Shown: positions 37,704-44,811 of the stretch, piece after piece | Layout: every line of letters begins with the position of its first letter | Numbering within the stretch: position 1 is the first letter of the stretch | DNA from: Blautia pseudococcoides | GTDB lineage: Bacteria > Bacillota > Clostridia > Lachnospirales > Lachnospiraceae | NCBI RefSeq assembly: GCF_001689125.2 | Contig: NZ_CP015405.2 | Location: 4,242,501-4,306,500, forward strand | Direction of reading: 5' to 3' | DNA: 64,000 nucleotides | The notes under the pieces: model-generated | What the model saw: the letters and a program-made list of their open reading frames with translations, nothing else | Databases searched by the model: none | Told to the model about the DNA's origin: nothing | Made by a program: the position numbers and the translations under genes

Positions 37704-38600
37704 ATGAATAAGAAAAGACTCAAAGAATATGCGGTATCCTATAGCTTTTTGCTGCCGTTTGCGGTATTCTTTATTGTTTTTACCGTGATACCTATAGGAT
37801 ACGTTTTTTATCTCAGCCTGCATGACGGAAATTTCCTGCAGGCGCAATTTGACTGGGTGGGGCTGAAGAACTTTAAGGATGTGCTGCAGACACCGGACTT
37901 CCAGAACGCGTTTAAGAATACGTTCATCTATATGCTCATTGAAGTTCCGGTAAGTCAGTTCCTGGGAATCTTTTTTGCACTTTTGATCAAGAAAAAAACA
38001 CGGTTCAGCCATGTGTGCGAAGTGATCTATTTTCTTCCCATGCTGATTTCTATGGTTGTTGCCAGTGTTCTGATCTCCTATATTTTATCGAATAACGGGC
38101 CTCTGAACCTGCTTTTCCAGGTATTGGGCATGAAGCCCATCAGTTGGCTCAACGGCAGATTCAGCGCGAAAATGGCAGTTATGATACTGGAGCTTTGGAA
38201 GGGCGGCACCTTTTTTATCTTTGTTTATATGTCCGCAATGCGTTCCCTTCCGGCGGACTGTCTGGAGTCCTCCAGGATTGACGGGGCAAATGTGGTCCAG
38301 GAGACAATTTATGTGGTCCTGCCCCTTATCAGAAACGCCATTATTTTATGTGTCACTATGAACACGATCTGGCAGTTTCAGATATTTGAATCCGTATATA
38401 TGCTGACAAACGGAGGACCTCTTGGCGCCACCCAGACTGTAATATATGAAATATACCAGTACAGCTTTAAATATTACAGGGTCGGATTCGGGGCAGCAGC
38501 CTCACTGGTATTCCTTCTTGTGATCCTGCTTATATACGGACTGGAAAACCTGCTTCTGAGGGAAAAGGAACAGACAAAGAGAAGGGGGGAAAACGTATGA
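37704..38600 (+). CDS. Sugar ABC transporter permease (MalF/UgpA type)
   Basis: A 298-residue permease with six transmembrane segments and the EAA-like loop ESSRIDGANVVQETIYVVLPLI. AGGAGG lies upstream of the ATG. It overlaps the next permease by four bases. With 38597-39439 it forms the channel; no ATPase is encoded here, so a shared multiple-sugar ATPase is presumably used. Confidence 0.92.
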   Translation: MNKKRLKEYAVSYSFLLPFAVFFIVFTVIPIGYVFYLSLHDGNFLQAQFDWVGLKNFKDVLQTPDFQNAFKNTFIYMLIEVPVSQFLGIFFALLIKKKTRFSHVCEVIYFLPMLISMVVASVLISYILSNNGPLNLLFQVLGMKPISWLNGRFSAKMAVMILELWKGGTFFIFVYMSAMRSLPADCLESSRIDGANVVQETIYVVLPLIRNAIILCVTMNTIWQFQIFESVYMLTNGGPLGATQTVIYEIYQYSFKYYRVGFGAAASLVFLLVILLIYGLENLLLREKEQTKRRGENV

Positions 38601-39439
38601 ACAAATATAGGGTGAAGAAAAGCTTTTTTTTCTTTCTAAAGGCATTTATGTTATTTCTGCTGGTAGTTATCATTGCCTTTCCTTTCTGGCAGCTCATTGT
38701 ATCTTCCATGCTGGACACTAACGCGATTATCAGTTATCCGCCGAAATTCTGGCCCCGCGGCGGTTCTCTGGATAATTATACAGAAGTTTTGAAAATGCAG
38801 GGAGGGGCGTATCTGCGGTGGATGATGAACAGTATTTTTGTGGCGGGAAGTAATACGGTGCTTGTGGTTCTGGTGGCATCCATGGCAGGATACGCCTTTG
38901 CGAAAAGACGGTTTCCGGGCTCTAAGGTTTTGTTTAACGTAGTGGTCGCCACCCAGATCATTCCCAGCGTGACTACCTTGATCCCTCTTTTTCTGATCGT
39001 TTCTAAACTGGGATGGGTGAATACATATAAGTCCCTGATCTTTCCCGGTGTGGCCAGTGCTTTTGGTGTTTATATGATGACACAGTTTATGAAGGATATT
39101 CCGGATTCGCTCTTAGAAGCAGCGAAAATAGACGGATGCAGCAATTACGGGACTTTTTTTAAGATTGTACTTCCCATAACAGTGCCCCAGTTAAGTCTTC
39201 TGGGGATCTTTAACTTTACCCAGCAGTGGGGAAGTCTGACATGGCCGCTGATCACAGTAAATGAAACCATGATGAAAACACTTCCCCTGGGAATTGCATC
39301 CATGAAGGACTTAAACGGAACTCTGACAGGAACCATAATGGCAGCATCTATGATAAGTTTTATTCCTCTGCTTCTTGCATTTATTTTTGCAAGTGATAAA
39401 TTTATAGAAGGAATGACATTGGGAGCTGTGAAAGGATAG
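38597..39439 (+). CDS. Sugar ABC transporter permease (MalG/UgpE type)
   Basis: A 280-residue permease with six hydrophobic segments and the EAA loop EAAKIDGCSNYGTFFKIVLPIT. The ATG overlaps the stop of the first permease (ATGA). The group II intron relic begins at the base after its TAG stop codon. Confidence 0.92.
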   Translation: MNKYRVKKSFFFFLKAFMLFLLVVIIAFPFWQLIVSSMLDTNAIISYPPKFWPRGGSLDNYTEVLKMQGGAYLRWMMNSIFVAGSNTVLVVLVASMAGYAFAKRRFPGSKVLFNVVVATQIIPSVTTLIPLFLIVSKLGWVNTYKSLIFPGVASAFGVYMMTQFMKDIPDSLLEAAKIDGCSNYGTFFKIVLPITVPQLSLLGIFNFTQQWGSLTWPLITVNETMMKTLPLGIASMKDLNGTLTGTIMAASMISFIPLLLAFIFASDKFIEGMTLGAVKG

Positions 39440-40233
39440 GTGCGCCCAGAAAAGGGCGGATAGTCTAGGGGGTGGAACACCCGCACGGCAAAGCGCAGCG
39501 AGCCGCCGTTAGCAAGTCTTGAGTGCTGTCTGGTAACAGACAGGGCTAAGCGTAGACAGCAAGGGAGCAGGGCTGCAATGCTATAGAGCCCCGAAACTTC
39601 ACAAAGTCTCAGAGGACGACGCAGTTTATCCATGTGGAAGGCAGCATCGCGGCACGAGATATCACGAGTGTGCCGCGGCTCTGGCGGGGTCTGAGGGCCA
39701 CCGCAGGCAGCCGGATGCGGGCATAGTACCAAAGAAACCGGTAATGACGGCGGAGGGAAGGCCTGCACATAATAACACTCTTTCTGAGGATACATTTACT
39801 GTACTCAGGGACGGGAGGATAAGAAGAGCTATTGCTCTCCTGCCATAAGGAATTAAATGGCAGGAAAGCAGTAGGGATCCATGAGGTGACGAAGGAGCAA
39901 TACAGCCGGCTTTTGGAGTTCGGAAGATATGCGGAAGAAAGAAGGAAGCGCAGAGGAGAGGGAAAGACCGAGACCTTTGATTTCTTAGGATTTACATTCT
40001 ATTGCGGAGAAAACCAGGCGGGAAAGAGTGGTTGAAGTACAACCGTTCAAGCCCATTGAAAGTATTGATGCCGAGACTAAACCGCAAACTGACAGGGCAC
40101 TATAGGTACTACGGAGTAACGTATAATATACAGCCGCTGGTGAAGTATCACTATAGTACGACAAAACTGTTATACCACTGGATGAACCGCAGAAGTCAGA
40201 AGAAAAGCTACGATTGGGAGGAATTTAAGCAAT
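39440..40233 (+). mobile_element. Decayed group II intron
   Basis: The element begins GTGCGCCCAGAAAAGGGCGG, a typical 5' end of bacterial group II introns, directly after the permease stop codon. About 350 bases of ribozyme-like sequence with several hairpins follow, then broken maturase-coding segments. The 3' ribozyme domains (V/VI) are not recognisable: the last maturase codons run into the SGNH hydrolase gene. It is therefore deleted inside and at the 3' end, and cannot splice or move. The 3' limit given is approximate. Confidence 0.75.
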
Positions 40234-40259
40234 ATGAAACGGATATTGTGTTATGGTGA
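39832..40259 (+). pseudogene. ltrA: Remnant of group II intron reverse transcriptase/maturase
   Basis: Two frames hold pieces of an LtrA-type protein. The first (39832-40035) has ELNGRKAVGIHEVTKEQY, near the normal N-terminus, joined in frame to LLEFGRYAEERRKRRGEGK and FDFLGFTFYCGENQ, from the end of the reverse transcriptase domain. This implies loss of most of the polymerase, including the catalytic YADD region. After a frame change, the second (40002-40259) has LNRKLTGHYRYYGVTYN and LLYHWMNRRSQKKSYDWEEF, the maturase (X) domain. The last codons overlap the start of the SGNH hydrolase gene in another frame. Confidence 0.8.
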
Positions 40260-40887
40260 TTCTAATACCTGGGGGCATAATCCTAAACCGGAGGGGGAAA
40301 ACTTCCGGTATGGAGATGATGTGAGATGGACCGGGGTTTTGCAGAAATGCCTGCTGGGAAGAGCAAAGATAATCGAGGAGGGACTCTGCGGGCGCACTAT
40401 TATGTTTGACGACCCAACATCTCCGGACAGAAACGGGAGAAAATTTCTGGGCTGCAGCCTGCAGAGCCATCAGCCTTTGGATCTGGTGGTCCTTATGCTG
40501 GGGACAAACGATGTCCGGCACATTTTTACCCCCAGCGTAAAGGAGATCGCAGCAGGTATGGCGAACCTTGTGAGAATGGTGCGGAATCCGGATACCTACT
40601 GGGTGGGCAAAAGACCGGAAGTATTGGTGATCGTCCCGGCACCGGTGCGGGACGAAATTGCGGAATCTGATTTTTACGGTATGTATGATGAGGAATCTGT
40701 GAAGAAAAGCAAGGCTCTTTATGCTGCTTATGAGGCAGCTTTGAAAGATATGGACGGCGTCTGTTTGCTGGATGCCGGCAAGACTGCAGAGGTTTCAGTA
40801 AAAGACTGTATCCATCTGACCGGGGAGGGACACAGGAACTTGGGAACAGCCGCAGCAAAATGTATTGAGGAGATACTGAAAATCTGA
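40234..40887 (+). CDS. SGNH/GDSL-family hydrolase
   Basis: A 217-residue esterase-type hydrolase. Block I is YGDSNTWG with nucleophile Ser10, block III is LGTND, and block V is DCIHLTGEGH with the catalytic Asp and His. No signal peptide, so it should be cytosolic. It resembles arylesterase/acetylesterase members found beside sugar transporters, where deacetylation of an imported sugar is plausible. GGAGG lies 11 bases before the ATG, within the maturase remnant, so the intron deletion ends close to this gene's own leader. Confidence 0.88.
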   Translation: MKRILCYGDSNTWGHNPKPEGENFRYGDDVRWTGVLQKCLLGRAKIIEEGLCGRTIMFDDPTSPDRNGRKFLGCSLQSHQPLDLVVLMLGTNDVRHIFTPSVKEIAAGMANLVRMVRNPDTYWVGKRPEVLVIVPAPVRDEIAESDFYGMYDEESVKKSKALYAAYEAALKDMDGVCLLDAGKTAEVSVKDCIHLTGEGHRNLGTAAAKCIEEILKI

Positions 40888-40918
40888 GTTTATTAAAGGA
40901 CAGCATGGGTGATAGCAG

Positions 40919-42205
40919 GTGGAAAAACGGCAGAAAATTATTTTATTGGGGTTTTTGTTTCTATTGGCAGCGATCATACTACTCTGCTTACGGTTCTTTC
41001 CAAGGTTTGAGGAAAAGAGAAGCCGTGAGGAGAAGAACGTGATAAATCTGCGGCTGTGGTATCCATGGGAAAATGAGGGGGAGGCGTATAAGAAATCTTT
41101 TCTTGAGGCTGTGGAAGCGTATAACAGCACCCATGATGAGGTACAGGTTTGGGCAGAAGGAACAGAGATGGAGTTGTATAGGGAAAAACTGCCGTCCGCC
41201 ATTGCATCCAATGATACTCCGGATATTTATTTTTGTTTTGGAGACCGTTATCTCCAGGGGGCAGCCAGTTCAGGCAAACTACTAAAGATGAATGAGTATC
41301 TGTCAGAGGATATTGACAGCAGGCTCCATGAGGATGCTGTAAGAGGTCTGACTTATGAGGGCGGGATTTACGGCCTTGGGTTTTCAGAAAATATAGCTGT
41401 CCTGTTTATAAACATGGAAATGTTTGAATCATATGGATGCCGGGTTCCATCAGACTGGGATGGCCTGCTGGAGGTGTGCCGGGAATTTATTTCCAGAGGT
41501 ATCACGCCCTTTGCCTGTTCAGGTGACACGGATACAGGTTTCAGGCTTTACCTGGAAAGCATATGTATAGGGGCGGCTGGAGATGACGTATGCGCAAGAG
41601 TGCTGCAGCAGGAGGGGACCGGGGAGGAGATCGCCGCTTTTGCAGATGGTGTGGGCAAGTTCTGCCAGCTCAGGGATATGGGGGCTTTTGGAGATCCATG
41701 GTTTCCGAGAAGTACTCAGGATGTGGAAAATGATTTTTATCTTAGCAAGATTCCCATGTATCTGGCAAAAAGTGATCTTGCCGGGAATATTATGCAGGAG
41801 AACAGTCCCCTCTATGGAAAGTTATCTGCAGTGCCGTTTCCCGGACTGCAGAATGCCGGGCAGATTCTTGGAGGGATCAGCGACGCTTTTGCTGTGAACA
41901 AGGCAGCAGCTTATCCCAGGGAGACCGTACAGGCTTTGGAGGAAATTCTACAGAATTTTGCCGTCAGGTTATACGAGAGGGGGGCAGGGATTCCGGTGTG
42001 GGATACCGGCCGTGCGCAAAAGCCTGAGGAAGAGATTTATTGGCAGATACGGGAGATTGCGGATACGGCAGAAACCAGGATGCAGTATTGGGAATTTTAT
42101 CTGGACAGGCGCAGAGCCGAGAGGTTTATGAAAAGCTCTGAGGAGCTGGGCGGGGGAAGTATATCCCCGGAGCAGTTTATAGAAGAATTGTGTACGGCAG
42201 GTTGA
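40919..42205 (+). CDS. Second solute-binding-protein-like gene, membrane-anchored
   Basis: A 428-residue family 1 extracellular solute-binding protein with an N-terminal hydrophobic anchor (IILLGFLFLLAAIILLCL) but no good lipobox. INLRLWYPWENEGEAYKKSF and NDTPDIYFCFGDRYLQG match the family. The start is a GTG; GGTGAT five bases upstream can pair with the 16S rRNA end, and an in-frame stop lies just before it. It may sense or help capture the same sugar as the upstream transporter. Confidence 0.82.
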   Translation: MEKRQKIILLGFLFLLAAIILLCLRFFPRFEEKRSREEKNVINLRLWYPWENEGEAYKKSFLEAVEAYNSTHDEVQVWAEGTEMELYREKLPSAIASNDTPDIYFCFGDRYLQGAASSGKLLKMNEYLSEDIDSRLHEDAVRGLTYEGGIYGLGFSENIAVLFINMEMFESYGCRVPSDWDGLLEVCREFISRGITPFACSGDTDTGFRLYLESICIGAAGDDVCARVLQQEGTGEEIAAFADGVGKFCQLRDMGAFGDPWFPRSTQDVENDFYLSKIPMYLAKSDLAGNIMQENSPLYGKLSAVPFPGLQNAGQILGGISDAFAVNKAAAYPRETVQALEEILQNFAVRLYERGAGIPVWDTGRAQKPEEEIYWQIREIADTAETRMQYWEFYLDRRRAERFMKSSEELGGGSISPEQFIEELCTAG

Positions 42206-42225
42206 AAGATCATCAGGAAAAGATT

Positions 42226-42262
42226 ATGGCAGGCGGATTGTATAAGTCCGCCTGCCATTTCA
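42226..42262 (+). terminator. Terminator after the carbohydrate locus
   Basis: ATGGCAGGCGGA/TCCGCCTGCCAT, 12 pairs with a nine-base loop, then TTTCAT. Confidence 0.7.
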
Positions 42263-42597
42263 TATGGTTCTTTATACAGATGGAAGTATGTGGGCTGCAT
42301 ATATATTGCTTTTTTCTTTCCGTAAGACAGAGACTTTGTTATAATGAGTGGCAGAGGCGGTCAACTAATGGTTGAATTTTGAAAAAAGATTAAAAATCAA
42401 CCGACGGTTGCTTGTAAATGTGCTTAGATTACGGATATGCTGTTAGTATCTTAAAAAAGACGACGCGCCGTTTTATCAGATAATCTTCATACAATTGTGA
42501 GACTTATGATCACAGTGTGGGAAAGCGATGGGTAGTGAACGATAGCATAAAGTTACTTATAAATTTCTGAAACAGGAAAGCTGAATGGGTGAAAAGT
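42263..42597. other. Gap upstream of the HTH gene
   Basis: About 330 bases with no gene. AT-rich, holding the two short palindromes at 42361-42410. No clear sigma-A promoter was identified. Confidence 0.4.
42361..42410. promoter_or_regulatory. Pair of short palindromes, possible operators
   Basis: TCAAC-TAATG-GTTGA (42361-42375) and CAACCG-A-CGGTTG (42398-42410) lie 23 bases apart in the gap before the HTH gene. Spaced half-sites of this kind often bind dimeric regulators. Confidence 0.4.
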
Positions 42598-44082
42598 ATG
42601 GATGAGAATACAACTATGAAAACAGCAAATATCCGTCTTCCGGAATTATTTGGAGACAGGATTTCATTTTTAAGAAAGTTAAAAGGACTGACACAGGCGC
42701 AGCTTGCAGAGAAGCTGGGAATTTCAGCACAGGCGGTGAGTAAATGGGAAAGCGGTCTCTCCTGTCCGGATATTATGATGCTGGTTCCCCTGGCAGATAT
42801 ATTTAATGTCAGTACAGATATGTTGCTGGGAGGCGGTCAGCTCACCGGATGTGATGTGACTCCGAACCAGAATGCGGAAGCAGACCGGGAAAAGGGGTTC
42901 CCGGGGCAGACGGCTGCAGAGGGGAGAACGGAATCTTCTAAAGAAACGCAGAACCGGGTTGGACCGGAATGGCAGGTTGGCGTTGAATGGCAGAACGAAC
43001 CAGAAGAAGACAGCAGGACGGGAGAAGAAGAGACAGGCGGAGCCAATGGTTATGTGAAAGCAGCCAGCCAGACAAGCGCAGCAGATGCAGGTGGAGCCGG
43101 GGGTTTGGGTAAAGCGGGCGTCCAGGCAGGCGCAGCAGATGCAGGCGGAGCGCAGGTTCAGAGTAAAACAGAGGAACAGGTAAAAGCTGAGTCACAGACT
43201 GGAGAGGCGGCTCAGGCTAAGGCAGAGGACCAGGCAAAAGCAGAGGAGTCCGCCGACTGGCAGAGCCAGACCGGACAGGGGACTCAGGCCGGACCATCTG
43301 ATACAGAGGGCCAAAGAACACAGGAGAATGTAAATCGGGAAGCAGACAGAGCTGGGGAGAGCGGAATGCACCAGGATTCATCCAACAGAAGGAAATGGGA
43401 GGAAAACTGGAAAAACGGCACCCTTGAAATCAGAAAGGTTTTCCGGGAGAATAATGTGATGATCCATTCCCTGCATATTGACATCGGCATGGCGGACGCC
43501 ATTATCCGTGAGGGTGATGAGTTCGCGCTTGACCTATCCTGTTATCCAAACGGTGACTGCAGAGAGGAGGTAAGGGACGGGGTCTGGAAGATAAAAGACA
43601 GAGGATATAAGGACCTGTTTTTACTGAGCAACCTTACAAATATTTTTTCAGAACGAAAAATAATCATCATTATACCCAGAGGATATCATTTCAAGGATGT
43701 GAAAATAAAACTGGGTGCAGGCAAATTGGTGGGCAGAGGAATACTGACAGATTCCAGCAGCCTGGACCTGGGAGCCGGTGAGATCGTGCTGGCTGATTAT
43801 TATAGTGGTGACGCCAAGATCAAATGCGGTATGGGAAAAGTGATGCTGGAAGGACAGATGCGGGGCAGATGCAAACTGGACTGCGGCATGGGTGAGATTG
43901 CAGCCAGCCTTGTGGCACCTTCCGAATATGGCTACAGAGTCAAGGTAGGTATGGGTGATGTCAGAGTCGGAGAAAACCGGTTGGGAGGCATGGGAGGCAC
44001 TTATAAGGTGAACAACAACGCGGAGAACTTCTTTGATATCAACTGCGGAATGGGGGCAGTGAAGGTTTTATTTGATGAATGA
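42598..44082 (+). CDS. XRE-type HTH regulator fused to DUF4097-like beta-repeat domain
   Basis: A 494-residue protein. Residues 10-70 are an XRE helix-turn-helix (RISFLRKLKGLTQAQLAEKL and AQAVSKWESGLSCPDIMML). Residues about 85-265 are low-complexity Ala/Gly/Gln/Glu with imperfect repeats such as AADAGGAGG and KAEDQAKAEE. The C-terminal 230 residues form short repeated beta units with recurring GMG/GAG turns (LGAGKLVG, LGAGEIVL, CGMGKVML, CGMGEIAA, VGMGDVRV, CGMGAVKV), like DUF4097 adhesin-like domains. There is no transmembrane segment, so the protein seems soluble. The ATG at 42598 has GGTGA five bases before; a GTG three codons earlier is possible. Confidence 0.8.
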   Translation: MDENTTMKTANIRLPELFGDRISFLRKLKGLTQAQLAEKLGISAQAVSKWESGLSCPDIMMLVPLADIFNVSTDMLLGGGQLTGCDVTPNQNAEADREKGFPGQTAAEGRTESSKETQNRVGPEWQVGVEWQNEPEEDSRTGEEETGGANGYVKAASQTSAADAGGAGGLGKAGVQAGAADAGGAQVQSKTEEQVKAESQTGEAAQAKAEDQAKAEESADWQSQTGQGTQAGPSDTEGQRTQENVNREADRAGESGMHQDSSNRRKWEENWKNGTLEIRKVFRENNVMIHSLHIDIGMADAIIREGDEFALDLSCYPNGDCREEVRDGVWKIKDRGYKDLFLLSNLTNIFSERKIIIIIPRGYHFKDVKIKLGAGKLVGRGILTDSSSLDLGAGEIVLADYYSGDAKIKCGMGKVMLEGQMRGRCKLDCGMGEIAASLVAPSEYGYRVKVGMGDVRVGENRLGGMGGTYKVNNNAENFFDINCGMGAVKVLFDE

Positions 44083-44119
44083 GAATTAGGAAAATAGCAT
44101 CAGCAATGCAGGATCTCCC

Positions 44120-44385
44120 GTCTTAATGGCATGGTATAATCCATTGTGTTCGGCGTATGATATGGGAATTACCGCCATATGGTATGTGCTCTCCTCGGAG
44201 ACGCCGGATATGAATACATGTCCTTTGGCGGGCAGGGAAAATGTGATCATCACACCGCACAGCGCTTTCACTCAACAACAACGGAATATCTGCTTTATAA
44301 AATTCCTGCTGAAAATGTGCTTCGCTGCCTGGAGGGGAATGATAAGGAGGCTGACCGTGTAGTGAATAGGGTGGGATTAGACTAA
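44120..44385 (+). pseudogene. C-terminal remnant of a 2-hydroxyacid dehydrogenase
   Basis: GRENVIITPHSAFTQQQ in one frame continues as TTEYLLYKIPAENVLRCLEG in another. Together they look like the end of a D-isomer-specific 2-hydroxyacid dehydrogenase, including the TPH-type histidine region. The N-terminal and cofactor domains are missing and the reading frame is broken. Confidence 0.5.
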
Positions 44386-44400
44386 AAATATGAGATATAA

Positions 44401-44444
44401 TTGAAAAAGGTGTTGAAAACCTGGGTTTTCAACACCTTTTTCAA
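44401..44444. terminator. Bidirectional terminator
   Basis: TTGAAAAAGGTGTTGAAAAC and its exact inverse GTTTTCAACACCTTTTTCAA surround a four-base loop, a 20-bp perfect stem. It abuts the 3' end of the tRNA gene and can terminate in both directions. Confidence 0.9.
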
Positions 44445-44518
44445 CGTTCCTGAGGTGATTCGAACACCCGACCTACCGCTTAGGAGGCGGTCGCTCTATC
44501 CAGCTGAGCTACAGAAAC
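44445..44518 (-). tRNA. tRNA-Arg (anticodon CCT)
   Basis: The minus strand folds as a cloverleaf: acceptor GTTTCTG/CAGGAAC, D-arm GCTC-AGCTGGATA-GAGC, anticodon stem ACCGC/GCGGT around CTCCTAA (anticodon CCT, reading AGG), T-loop GTTCGAATC. The discriminator base is G; CCA is not encoded. A strong terminator follows directly. Confidence 0.95.
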
Positions 44519-44741
44519 ATAATATCTTCTTGCGACCCTATAATTCTATACTACCTAAAGGAAAATGTCAAGACACCAGCTCTTTTTTTTCTGGCTTATT
44601 CTGAAGATAAATGGTAACAGTACATCCGCCTGAACTGTTACCATTATAAAAATAACTGCCAGTTATTACACTCCATATTTGGGAAATATCGACAAAGTTT
44701 TCTTAATGTTTGTTAATAGACTATTCATTGCAACAACGATT
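44519..44741. other. Gap between tRNA-Arg and the surface protein gene
   Basis: No gene seen. GGTAACAGTACATCC... and ...GAACTGTTACC can pair as GGTAACAGT/ACTGTTACC (44611-44619 with 44635-44643), a possible hairpin. The tRNA promoter should lie at its left end on the minus strand. Confidence 0.4.
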
Positions 44742-44750
44742 TGCTATAAT
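44742..44750 (+). promoter_or_regulatory. Extended -10 promoter of the surface protein gene
   Basis: TG-C-TATAAT at 44742-44750, about 60 bases before the ATG, without a good -35 hexamer. Confidence 0.5.
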
Positions 44751-44811
44751 AGTAGTACAGAAAGGGAATGGTTATTCACAAGCAAATAAAGAATGAAAGA
44801 GGTGAAAGATT

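Noticed and set aside
39145-39795. 216-codon minus-strand frame across the intron 5' end
   Set aside because: It spans a permease gene and intron RNA sequence in antisense and has no protein-like features.
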